DNA of 58,510 bases from Peribacillus faecalis. GTDB taxonomy: Bacteria > Bacillota > Bacilli > Bacillales > DSM-1321. A program made the position numbers and the translations under genes. Shown here one piece after another: positions 25,970-34,287 of this stretch; within the stretch, counting starts at the first letter, position 1, and each line of letters begins with the position of its first letter. The stretch lies in NCBI RefSeq assembly GCF_014712675.1, contig NZ_JACXSI010000022.1, positions 1-58,510 on the forward strand. Reading direction: 5' to 3'. The notes beneath the pieces were generated by a model that was not told where the DNA came from, searched no databases, and was given only the letters and a program-made list of their open reading frames with translations.

Positions 25970-28654
25970 TCAGCAACAAATTATACGAACAGAGCCATAG
26001 AAAAAGAGATCATAGTATGAATCGACAAGAATATGTGCATTTTGTTCGTTTAAATTGATAAGGAAATCAACTCCGTTCGAAAATTGAATGGTATCGTTAT
26101 TCACTATAAATTCATTTCCTTGCTTCGGAACTGTATCTAATAAAAGCTTTGGTGTCCCTTTACCATTCGGATTGTAATCGAGACGAATATACAAATATCT
26201 TTCATCATGGTCAACGTATAATTTTTGTAAATCTCCTTGTTTTTTCTCGTATAGAGGAGCTGCTGACCATTCAGCGATATTTCCATCCACTTGGATTTTG
26301 TGACGGTCAAAGCTTAACAGGCCGAATTGTTGTTCATTTGTTTGGGCATTCGACCAATAAGGTCTTCTATCTGGGTTGTCATAGTTCATTGTGTTCCATG
26401 TTCGTTTAAACCACTCATCCTGCCATGTGAAGATTATGCCTCCCATCAGATCTGCAGCAATCATGTCTTCATACATTTCGCTAATGAGTTCGCCTTGTTC
26501 TTGTTCGGTCATGAATCCTTGGTTTTTCCCGAATTCATTTATATGTGTTAAACCACGTGAACTTGGAATGCCGAATTCAGCAACTAGTATCGGCAGCCGA
26601 TGCGAGGAGGCTAAATCGTGTAAATATCCGGCATAACTGTTGCGTTCACCTCTATGGTCGACATAGTTTTGATATTTCTGATCATAGTGCATGAAATCAG
26701 GATAATATGGATAAATATGATACGATGCAAATTGACCGGCTAAATCCATCTCATTTTTCGTATATATAACATTTGGATTCACACTCACCAAATCTTCAGA
26801 ATCGGTACCATCTGAAGGGTGATCTAATAAATCAGTAGTTGGCCAATTCGTAAAACTCATAGGTCTAATAGAATGGTAATTATCTATTTCGTATTGAGTA
26901 AGCACGTCCATTTGCATAGCAAGCCAATGCTCAAATGGCTGAGCATTTTTTGTTTCGAAATAGTTTCCTTTATACTCTCCGATTTCTTTATGAAGTTGAT
27001 TTGTATTGTCCACCATTTCCGGATACCATTCAATTCCTAAAATCCATCCAATCACATACTCCGAAATATCAGATTTATAAAAGCCTGAAGCATGACCAGC
27101 GTTTTCTTTTACCACTGCATTTCCATGAATAACATCCGAAATTGTTTTCATTTCATGCTGAAAATCCAGAATGCTTTTTTCGTTAAATGCATCTAATGAT
27201 TCTTCCAATAACTCTTCGTTAATCCATACGCCGTGTAATACATATATTTCTTCCGCATGACTGTCATTATATCTTTTTAAAGCATTGTAAAAGTCGGGTG
27301 GGTGAAGGGTATAGACACGGATTGTGTTTGCGTTCATTTCACCGATTTGCTCAAACCAACGGTAATATTCTTTTTCTGAAATAGCTGCTTCACCAGGGAA
27401 GCTACCGGGTTTACCCATACCAATATTGACACCTTTCATGATAAGGGGATTCCATTCACCATCTTTCATTACTTCCATTTTATTGTTGTGAATTCGAGCA
27501 TGAAGTTGAAGCTCTTCGGCACGCACTTCGTTTTCTTTTATTTCGGTTTGTTCAAATTGCTTTAGTATAGATTCCATGATCGGCGTATATGTATTCCAAT
27601 AAAATGCTTGGTCGGAAAACTTTTGAACTATGCTATTAATTTGCTGAAGCCCTTTAATTTTGTAGAAATAAGGTGTTTCAGAAATGTCATTAAAATCGCC
27701 AGCAAAATAATAGCTTGTTGAAGAAGTATGCTCATTTTTCAATATTGCTGCAAATTCTAACGGTATGTCATGTTGTTGCAATAGTTTTTTTCCTTCTTCA
27801 GTCAAATCCCACTTATAATTAGCGAGTACAGTTGTCCCTGTGTTCGGAGTTACGATGTCAAACCAATATTGATAATCCGGACTTTCTGTAAGATCAAACT
27901 GCTGGATTCCTTCTTTTGTGAAGGTAAGGTGAATCCCTCTTTCTTTGATATGCGGTTCTTCCTCTAAAACGAAAACTTCATAATCTAAATCATTAACTAA
28001 AATAAATCCTGCCCCTGTATAATCCCATGACTTTCCGAATTCATCCAATATCCACTGTGGAATTTCAGGATTCTTTTCCGGATTCAATTCATCAAAATAA
28101 CGACCTGTCCAGCCGCTCCATTCTAGTCCTAAATATTGTGTAACACTTTCTCTTACAGCTTCATTAGTAGGGGAGGCGAATGTGTTGAACTCGGCAACAA
28201 GTAGACTTTTTTTATCTTGATGTAAACGGTTTTCGATAGCATCCCATTCATTTTGCTGAAGCCCTCCATATATTTTTTGAGAGCGAGATCCCGCTCGCAA
28301 TTTAGGTATCCAAGGAAGGTCTTCATTGTAAACACCGTATGTGTCAGCTAAGTAAATGACATCGAAATTATCGTAATTGGTTGGCAATTCCTTTACTTTA
28401 TAGTTTTCTGACTCCTCGTTAGGCACAAATCCAAAGTAATTAGTGGCAGCGTCAATCGTTGTTCCGTCATTATTTGTGTACTTTAAATACTTCAATAACC
28501 AAGTCAGTCCTAGATGCTCTCGATAGTTTTCGCTTGTGACCGTTTTATCGATTATAGCGATTGCTAACTTTTTTTCTGGAGTGATTTCCCATAAGATAAA
28601 TGGAGCAATCAGGAGGGAGAACAAAATTAGGCATATAGCATATATTTTTTTCAT
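25970..28654 (-). pseudogene. 5' part of secreted glycosidase-like gene cut by IS1595
   Basis: 894 codons, of which 1-886 are genuine and the last eight (GSVRIICC) come from the IS end. An N-terminal signal peptide or anchor (residues 1-25) is followed by a ThuA/glutamine-amidotransferase-like region and a TIM-barrel glycosidase region (LIMKGVNIGMGKPGSFPGEA, LGIEWYPE, ILVAEFGIPSSRG, FTWQDEW), with acidic residues positioned like the catalytic glutamates of clan GH-A. Restored length would be 1059 residues. It overlaps the GT2 gene by four bases. Probable role in the intact state: trimming or modifying an exopolysaccharide outside the cell. The truncated protein lacks its C-terminal beta-rich domain and is probably non-functional. 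Confidence 0.85.
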
Positions 28655-30075
28655 TTTGATACTCCTTCCTTAGATAACCCTCTTCGTTTTAGCGTTCCCC
28701 AGTCATTTCTCCCGAGAATAAAACGAAGGATTCCTTCACATCTAAAGAGGAGAGTAATTGGTTTATACCAAAAAATCTCTGATAGGGAGATGAAAAGTAC
28801 CTTTGTTAATTCTCGCGTTTTAGGGTATACATTCATTGACCATGCCTCTAATAAAGTTGAAGCTATTGAAAAAATAGACCCATATAAGATAAATAATAAA
28901 ATAAGTAAAATTGAATACTCGAAGTAGAGATTACCAAGGAAAAACGAGATAATAATATAAAGATAGCCGATTAATTCCACTATCGGACCAAGGCATTCTA
29001 CGATCCAAAAATAAGGTAAAGAGATAAGTCCTATCGTTCCATACTTCGGGTTTAAAGTCATTTTTTTGTGTTTCCATAGGTTCTCAATAAGCCCTTGATG
29101 CCATCTTCTTCTTTGCTTTCTTAAATCGGATAAACTTTGAGGTGCTTCTGTCCAACATACAGGGTCAGCCACAAACTCAATTCGTTTATTCAATTTCTTA
29201 TCTTTTATATAACGGTGTAAATGAACAACTAGTTCCATATCTTCACCAATCATATTTGTGGAATAACCGCCAACTTCAATGACATGTTTTTTTGAGAAAA
29301 CACTGAAAGCTCCTGAAATGATTAAAATTAGATTATACTTGCTTAAAGCGATACGGCCCATTAAAAAAGCGCGTACATACTCGACAATTTGCATTAAAAC
29401 AAGACTGTTTTTAGATAGGCTATTACCGAAAATAGACCCTAAATGTATATCGAGCCCATTTGCGATTCGGACATTTCCTCCAGCAGCAATTACGTTTCCG
29501 TCAGACAGGATAATCGGTCTCATCACTCGCAACAATGAGTTTCCGTCTAATATTGAATCTCCGTCTATTGAACAAAAATAAGGGTTTTTAGACATATTAA
29601 TGCCTGCATTTAATGCATCTGCTTTTCCTCCGTTTTCTTTGTCAATTAAAAATAAATGCGGATAAACGGTTGATTGGAAAATTTGGTTAATAGGTTTTGT
29701 TTGAATTTGGACCCTTACTGTTTTATCAATGGGTCTCATTTTGAAATAATCTATTATTTTCTTTTGAGTACTGTCTGTCGAACCGTCATTTACAACAATC
29801 AGCTCAGTATCTGGGTAACGTAAACTCAATAAGGAATGAAGACTATCGATTATGCCTGCTTCTTCATTGTAAGCCGGAACAATAATAGAAACGGGCTTTG
29901 AAAACATTGAATCAATATAGTCATCATCCTTTTTTAGTTGGTCTGAATCACGGTATTTTCTTAATTGTATTAAGGCAATTATCAGCATAGTACTATATGC
30001 TAAAATGACAAAAGCCATATAAATAATAATGATCCATCCTAGAACAATCATGATGGCATCAAGCGTATTCGTCAT
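28651..30075 (-). CDS. family 2 membrane glycosyltransferase (polysaccharide synthase)
   Basis: 474 residues. One N-terminal span (about 5-37), a GT-A catalytic domain with VPAYNEE, VVNDGSTD, DGD at 171-173, GED at 277-279 and the processive-type QRRRW at 321-325, then about three C-terminal spans. This is the layout of cellulose- or poly-GlcNAc-synthase-like enzymes such as B. subtilis YdaM. It sits between a HEAT-repeat protein (8-base gap) and the broken glycosidase (4-base overlap) in an operon headed by a GGDEF-like/receiver protein. No PilZ domain is seen. Sugar specificity cannot be read. Confidence 0.88.
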   Translation of the reverse strand: MTNTLDAIMIVLGWIIIIYMAFVILAYSTMLIIALIQLRKYRDSDQLKKDDDYIDSMFSKPVSIIVPAYNEEAGIIDSLHSLLSLRYPDTELIVVNDGSTDSTQKKIIDYFKMRPIDKTVRVQIQTKPINQIFQSTVYPHLFLIDKENGGKADALNAGINMSKNPYFCSIDGDSILDGNSLLRVMRPIILSDGNVIAAGGNVRIANGLDIHLGSIFGNSLSKNSLVLMQIVEYVRAFLMGRIALSKYNLILIISGAFSVFSKKHVIEVGGYSTNMIGEDMELVVHLHRYIKDKKLNKRIEFVADPVCWTEAPQSLSDLRKQRRRWHQGLIENLWKHKKMTLNPKYGTIGLISLPYFWIVECLGPIVELIGYLYIIISFFLGNLYFEYSILLILLFILYGSIFSIASTLLEAWSMNVYPKTRELTKVLFISLSEIFWYKPITLLFRCEGILRFILGRNDWGTLKRRGLSKEGVSK

Positions 30076-30083
30076 TACTTATT

Positions 30084-31124
30084 TCATCCCCTAATCGTTA
30101 AAACTTCTTTTGCTATATCAATGGCATATTGATCAGTAGTTATCTCTGTTATATTTTCTAATATGTTCTTGCCACCTTTTCCGTTTATGATTGTAATAGC
30201 CGCTTGGTAACGCACCCACCAAGATGAATCTTGGATTAATTGCACAAGATGATAGCGGGTTTGAGTTAATGGTAAGTGCTGAAATAATTTTGCCACCATT
30301 AACCTTTCTTCCCAGTTTGGCGAGCTGACAAATGGAAGAAATTGATTGGTATTTGTTGTGATTCCTAATTCATAAATAGCTTTTAACGAATGGATTCTTA
30401 TTTCTGCATGTTCGTGTGCTAGTAAGCTCTCTAAGAAAGGGGAGAAATCAAGAGTTCGTTTTAAACCGATTGTTTCAATCAGTGAACATTGTTTTTTTAG
30501 GTTCAGTTTTTTAAATTGAGTTATTAATTCTTGCACTATCCAATCATCATTAGTTAAAAGTATTTTTTTAAATTCAATATCAGATAATTTCTGTACGGCT
30601 ACTATATTTTCCAGAAAAATGGAAGGGTTGAAACGGGCCTGAATTTTTAGTATTTGAAATTGCTCTTCCTTTGACAACTTTTGTAAATCTAATTGCAGGC
30701 AATCTTCTATTAATTCATCAATTTGAAAATCCAAAATCCGATTTAGAGCAATCATTCGCTTATTTAAGATTCTGCTTTTAAGAAGCTTTGCATAATGATT
30801 TACTAAATATGTATTAGCGAACTGCTTTATTTTTGACTGTACAGTGGAGTCACTAAAATTTTGAATATATGTTAGAAGGATATCTTCCACACCAAGAAGC
30901 TCATACTTTTGTTTCGGTATTAGACTATCTGGTAATTCAGCATCATTTAATAAAAACAAATGCCAGTCGTTTTGCTTGCTTTTGATATATTCCTTTTTCT
31001 TGCTTTGGCGTTTTGATTCTATCTGGTGTTTATATGTCAGATAAGTATATAGAATTCCGAGTACAAGAACGCAAACGATAATAAAGAATAGTAACAATGT
31101 TATTGAAATATCAATTATGATCAT
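30084..31124 (-). CDS. membrane-anchored HEAT-repeat protein
   Basis: 346 residues. One N-terminal transmembrane helix (about 5-30) is followed by a basic linker (RQSKKKEYIKSKQN) and a helical-repeat cytoplasmic domain with HEAT-like units (HAEIRIHSLKAIYELG, NWEERLMVAKLFQHLP, SWWVRYQAAITIING). No catalytic motif. It overlaps the upstream receiver gene by four bases and is eight bases from the glycosyltransferase, so a scaffold role in the synthase complex is likely but inferred. Confidence 0.78.
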   Translation of the reverse strand: MIIIDISITLLLFFIIVCVLVLGILYTYLTYKHQIESKRQSKKKEYIKSKQNDWHLFLLNDAELPDSLIPKQKYELLGVEDILLTYIQNFSDSTVQSKIKQFANTYLVNHYAKLLKSRILNKRMIALNRILDFQIDELIEDCLQLDLQKLSKEEQFQILKIQARFNPSIFLENIVAVQKLSDIEFKKILLTNDDWIVQELITQFKKLNLKKQCSLIETIGLKRTLDFSPFLESLLAHEHAEIRIHSLKAIYELGITTNTNQFLPFVSSPNWEERLMVAKLFQHLPLTQTRYHLVQLIQDSSWWVRYQAAITIINGKGGKNILENITEITTDQYAIDIAKEVLTIRG

Positions 31125-32026
31125 AATCTTTGCAACACTCTTTTCAATTGGGCTTCAAATAAACGAATATTAAATGGTTTAATTAAATACTCATCTACAC
31201 CGCTTTTAAAAGCATGAATCATATCTTGCTCGGACTTTCGTTTTGTCATCATAAAAATAAGGTATTTATGGTTGTTCGGCATTTCTCGTAATCGGTGTAC
31301 TACCTCTAGACCGTTGTTACGAGGCAATATATCATTTACTAGAATGATATGGGTATGACTTGAATAAAACCAATTTGATTGCAAAAATTCATAACCATCA
31401 CTGAATATTTTCATATCTAGTTCAAATTCATTGAGTGGAATATTTTCAACAGTCGTATATAGGGCTTGGGCAAAAATCTCATTATCTTCTAAAATACTTA
31501 CTTTAATTTTTTCTTTTTTTCGATCTTTAAAATCAGTTGTTTTAATAATTTCATTATTGATTGTACTGCTCACTGATTGTCGACTAATATTAATCACTTG
31601 ATCAAATGTTACGTCACTGTTATTAATTTCATTAATACACGTAAATGGTGTTAAATTATATTTTGCGAACAACGGATTCTGGATGTTTTGTATATCAGAG
31701 AACATGCGCTCAATAAAGACAATGGCTTCTTTTTCTCCACTTTGTGTTAAGATGATACACCACTCCAAAGGTCTTACTAATTTACAGACTAAATCGGATT
31801 TTCTGATTTTTGATTGCAAAAAATTCCCGATTACTGTTTCGATTTCAAGTTGATCCTCCATATTCAGGTTTTTTTGATTACCGAAAGTGAGAAGGGAAGC
31901 AACCATTGATGTTCGTGTGCGTTCAACGTTAGCTGTTAATACATTAAAAAAGATTGCCATTTGCTTTTCGTCAATAAAATCACTTTTTGAAATGGATAGT
32001 TCTCTATCCAATAGAGAGTTCTTCAT
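31121..32026 (-). CDS. degenerate GGDEF domain fused to a receiver domain
   Basis: 301 residues. The N-terminal part (about 25-155) resembles a diguanylate cyclase fold (SKIRKSDLVCKLV) but the signature is replaced by RPLEW, so it cannot be a normal cyclase and may bind c-di-GMP or a partner. The C-terminal receiver (174-300) keeps acidic residues E180 and D181, T261 and K283. At the phospho-acceptor position, four before the conserved proline P235, there is Asn231, with Asp232 next to it. Normal phosphorylation is therefore doubtful. First gene of the polysaccharide operon, which makes it the likely regulatory input. Confidence 0.8.
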   Translation of the reverse strand: MKNSLLDRELSISKSDFIDEKQMAIFFNVLTANVERTRTSMVASLLTFGNQKNLNMEDQLEIETVIGNFLQSKIRKSDLVCKLVRPLEWCIILTQSGEKEAIVFIERMFSDIQNIQNPLFAKYNLTPFTCINEINNSDVTFDQVINISRQSVSSTINNEIIKTTDFKDRKKEKIKVSILEDNEIFAQALYTTVENIPLNEFELDMKIFSDGYEFLQSNWFYSSHTHIILVNDILPRNNGLEVVHRLREMPNNHKYLIFMMTKRKSEQDMIHAFKSGVDEYLIKPFNIRLFEAQLKRVLQRL

Positions 32027-32210
32027 AAGATTATTCCTCTTTTTGTCTAATTTTTAATTCTAATAAGATTTCCAAGGTGCTCTTCAACGCTTTTAGATAC
32101 ACAGCTACTAATATTAGTATAACTTTCAAGATTTTTCAATATATTTACATTAGAAGATGTATTTTACATGAATCTGTAGCTCCATTTTGTTAAATGGGGT
32201 GTTTCTATTG

Positions 32211-32250
32211 TTCGTCAAAAACTAACAATAATCGGGTAGTGACAGGCACC
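32211..32250 (+). repeat. solitary half of the GTGACAGGCACC repeat
   Basis: TTCGTCAAAAACTAACAATA then TCGGGTAGTGACAGGCACC matches the right half of the full repeats at 21131 and 32934. No left half is present. Confidence 0.65.
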
Positions 32251-32325
32251 GGATAAGCAAAAATAATAGGAGATACAATAAGTTATAAGTAGAATAGGTA
32301 TATATAACGTGAAAAGGTGATAAAT

Positions 32326-32442
32326 ATGGGAATTCAGGAGTTAGAACAGTTGTTATTGAGGGATGCTTATCTTGATGTTGCTTATCATAGGTATATAGCT
32401 TTTAAGGAGCCGAGCAATTATGATGAGTATGTATCCTTTTAA
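32326..32442 (+). CDS. small hypothetical protein (38 aa)
   Basis: ATG 32326 has AAAAGGTGAT upstream. The product starts MGIQELEQLLLRDAYLDVAY and is acidic and helical-looking. Family unknown. It overlaps the next small reading frame by 23 bases. It could be a short real gene or what is left of a longer one. Confidence 0.4.
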   Translation: MGIQELEQLLLRDAYLDVAYHRYIAFKEPSNYDEYVSF

Positions 32443-32563
32443 CGGAAAGACTGTTGATGAAAGCTACCTTTATGACGAACGAATGTCGATGGAAGTTATG
32501 ACAATTAATTTGGATGCTTCATGGAAGGATATTCACAAAAAAATTCTTGGAGTCATTAAGTAA
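32420..32563 (+). CDS. small hypothetical protein (47 aa)
   Basis: Starts MMSMYPFNGKTVDESYLYDE and ends KDIHKKILGVIK. An AAGGAG lies about ten bases before the ATG. The overlap with the previous frame suggests translational coupling. Unrecognised. Its stop is about 25 bases before the promoter of the candidate structured RNA. Confidence 0.4.
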   Translation: MMSMYPFNGKTVDESYLYDERMSMEVMTINLDASWKDIHKKILGVIK

Positions 32564-32589
32564 ATTTAAAATATTTAGAAAACATGCAT

Positions 32590-32933
32590 ATAATCCTATA
32601 AAGCGGGTATAGATAAGGGACGAGGCGATACGAACACTCGTCATAAAGTGGATGATTGCTTACAGTAGTAGTATTTAGAAGTATGAATGCTATACCGTGT
32701 AAGATTACAACAAGACACTAGTTAAAAAGTAATTGTAAGTATTTTAGAAAGAACAAATGGTCAACTCAATCAACACATAATCCTTGACTAGGTTACTTCT
32801 ACCCAAGTTGATGACACCATTATTCTTTCAAAAAAGCAAACCTCTCGAGTGACACGAGAAGTAAAGATAAAAAGAAGCAATCATCCGCTACTATATGTTA
32901 ATGGAAAGCTACCTATTAATAGGCAGCTTTTTT
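32590..32933 (+). ncRNA. candidate structured RNA, copy 2 (with promoter and terminator)
   Basis: A TATAAT (32589-32594) lies at the left edge of the homology with copy 1, so transcription would start near 32601. Structure mirrors copy 1: GACGAG/CTCGTC (32619-32624 with 32637-32642), the 15-bp closing stem (32647-32661 with 32875-32889), CTTACA/TGTAAG, and AATGGT/ACCATT with inner TCAACT/AGTTGA. A perfect intrinsic terminator follows (32905-32933). Sequence has diverged from copy 1 while these stems are kept. It has no reading frame. Function unknown. Confidence 0.55.
32905..32933 (+). terminator. terminator of candidate RNA copy 2
   Basis: AAAGCT, CCTAT, a short loop, ATAGG, AGCTTT then a T run. 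In copy 1 this hairpin is interrupted by the IS1182-family element. Confidence 0.85.
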
Positions 32934-33068
32934 GGTGCCTGTCACCACCCGAAATGTGTCGAAGATTATTAAATTTGCCTGAAGCCATCTTAAGGTTTTA
33001 GGCTTTTTTATTTATTAAAGCGCAATTATTCGTCGAAAACAGACAAAACTCGGGTAGTGACAGGCACC
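32934..33068. repeat. MITE-like palindromic repeat, full copy 2
   Basis: Ends GGTGCCTGTCACCACCCGAA and the near-complement TCGGGTAGTGACAGGCACC, with the same internal layout as copy 1. The internal hairpin is AAGCC/GGCTT here and AAACC/GGTTT in copy 1, a compensatory change. It directly follows the terminator of the candidate RNA, as in copy 1. Confidence 0.75.
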
Positions 33069-33076
33069 GGATGTAG

Positions 33077-33231
33077 AACTATGACATCCCACCACAAGAC
33101 CTAAGCTACAGCCTCGTATCAGTGCCGAGCATTCCGCATAGTAAAATTGTGATGAAACAGGTTGAGAGGAACTGAACATGGTGGCTGTTACGCCTTGGAT
33201 TTTTGGAAGACTAATCTTTGCTTTTATATAA
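33077..33231 (+). pseudogene. gene-end remnant and tiny frame, family uncertain
   Basis: 33077-33175 reads NYDIPPQDLSYSLVSVPSIP then HSKIVMKQVERN to a TGA, preceded by an in-frame stop with no start. It looks like the C-terminus of a larger protein. It resembles the tail of some cytochromes P450, but that is a weak guess. A 17-codon frame follows at 33178-33231 (MVAVTPWIFGRLIFAFI) with AGAGGA upstream. Both are probably debris left by rearrangement around the repeats. Confidence 0.35.
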
Positions 33232-33236
33232 AAATG

Positions 33237-33254
33237 AAAGAGTCTGGGACAAAA
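33237..33254 (+). mobile_element. solitary IS1182-type inverted repeat
   Basis: AAAGAGTCTGGGACAAAA differs by one base from the 18-bp terminal repeat of the IS at 19317. No transposase or partner repeat is nearby, so it is a scar of a lost or decayed element. Confidence 0.55.
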
Positions 33255-33475
33255 TCTTTCTTTGATTACTCTTTGTTTATTAAAGTACATAGCTTTCTTT
33301 GAATAATAGAATAGAAAACGTAAATGCTTGCAAGCTAATGATAAAAAAGTATTGTAACTTGTAAAAAATCTTTCAATACGGGAATTTACTATTTTTACCT
33401 TAAAATAGAGAGTATAATAAATGAAAATAATTAATTATTCCTAAAAAACTAATATATCCGATTGGGGTTAATACG

Positions 33476-34186
33476 ATGAAAAAAGCGAAAGAACAATCAT
33501 TAACAGAGCAAACAATTATGAAGGCTTTGGAGTGGTCTTATGACAAAGCTATTAATGGAGGTATACCGGGTACTGATACGGCACTTGAGCTAGCTATTAA
33601 CTACCAAAAGAAAGGTGGAACTCCAGAAGAACAAGCTAAACGCTTAGTAAATTGGCAAATGTCTAAGAGTGCGACAAGTGGGTTCGTTACTGGCTTAGGT
33701 GGAATTATTACTCTACCTGTTGCTGTACCTGCCAACATTGCTAGTGTTCTTTTCATCCAAACAAGAATGGCTGCAGCTATAGCGTATATAGGGGGGCACG
33801 ATGTGAAAGATGACGAAGTAAAGACATTTGTATATGCTTGTTTAGCTGGGAATGAAGCTAAGGATATTCTCAAAAATGTAGGTATTCAATTAGGTAAAAA
33901 ACTGGCGGTATCGACTATTAAGCGAATACCTGGAACTGTTATTACGAAGATTAATCAAAAGGTTGGCTTTAGGTTACTGACAAAGTTTGGGCAAAAGGGA
34001 GTTATTAATTTGGGTAAAGCGGTTCCTTTACTAGGAGGAGTAATTGGTGGTACAACCGACGCTGTAGGTACTAAAATTATAGGGAAGGTTGCAATAGATT
34101 TATTTATTGGAAAAGATGGTTTCGCTACTGCTTATAATAATAGAAACTCAAAAGATGCTGATCCGATAATAATTGATATGGAATAA
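33476..34186 (+). CDS. EcsC-family protein
   Basis: 236 residues matching the EcsC domain pattern: a helical N-terminus, then Gly/Ala-rich amphipathic segments (FVTGLGGIITLPVAVPANIA, VLFIQTRMAAAIAYIGGHD) and a C-terminal repeat of similar character (LGKAVPLLGGVIGGTTDAVG). No signal peptide. EcsC is the third gene of the ecs locus in B. subtilis, but no ecsA or ecsB lies here. Stand-alone EcsC proteins are widespread with unknown biochemical function, possibly membrane-associated. ATG 33476 follows a weak GGGGTTAA site. A strong terminator follows. Confidence 0.75.
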   Translation: MKKAKEQSLTEQTIMKALEWSYDKAINGGIPGTDTALELAINYQKKGGTPEEQAKRLVNWQMSKSATSGFVTGLGGIITLPVAVPANIASVLFIQTRMAAAIAYIGGHDVKDDEVKTFVYACLAGNEAKDILKNVGIQLGKKLAVSTIKRIPGTVITKINQKVGFRLLTKFGQKGVINLGKAVPLLGGVIGGTTDAVGTKIIGKVAIDLFIGKDGFATAYNNRNSKDADPIIIDME

Positions 34187-34197
34187 GATTGTAATAG

Positions 34198-34238
34198 ATA
34201 CAAAGGCAATTCTGTCATTAAGAGAATCGCCTTTGTAT
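34198..34238. terminator. bidirectional terminator
   Basis: ATACAAAGGCAATTCT pairs with AGAATCGCCTTTGTAT with one mismatch, between the EcsC-like gene and the minus-strand transporter gene. Confidence 0.8.
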
Positions 34239-34245
34239 TGTGAGT

Positions 34246-34286
34246 TTACGACAAAATCTACGAAAGCCCGGGTAGTGACAGGCACC
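34246..34286 (+). repeat. solitary half of the GTGACAGGCACC repeat
   Basis: TTACGACAAAATCTACGAAA then CCCGGGTAGTGACAGGCACC, ending two bases before the stop of the minus-strand transporter gene. Confidence 0.6.
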
Positions 34287-34287
34287 G

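Larger units (their letters stand above)
24286..25996 (-). mobile_element. IS1595-family insertion sequence with passenger gene
   Basis: 1711 bp. Ends are imperfect 23-bp inverted repeats (GGCTATGTTCTAAAAGATTG at 24286 versus GGCTCTGTTCGTATAATTTG read inward from 25996; 17 of 23 match). It is flanked by an exact 8-bp target duplication ATAGAAAA (24278-24285 and 25997-26004), the size expected for IS1595. It contains an intact transposase, a small passenger gene and a terminator. Its intact transposase and exact duplication suggest a fairly recent insertion. Confidence 0.93.

Noticed and set aside
33015-33290. 91-codon minus-strand frame across the repeat end
   Set aside because: It overlaps the MITE-like end and an IS1182 inverted repeat and has no ribosome site. 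Plus-strand remnants fit better.
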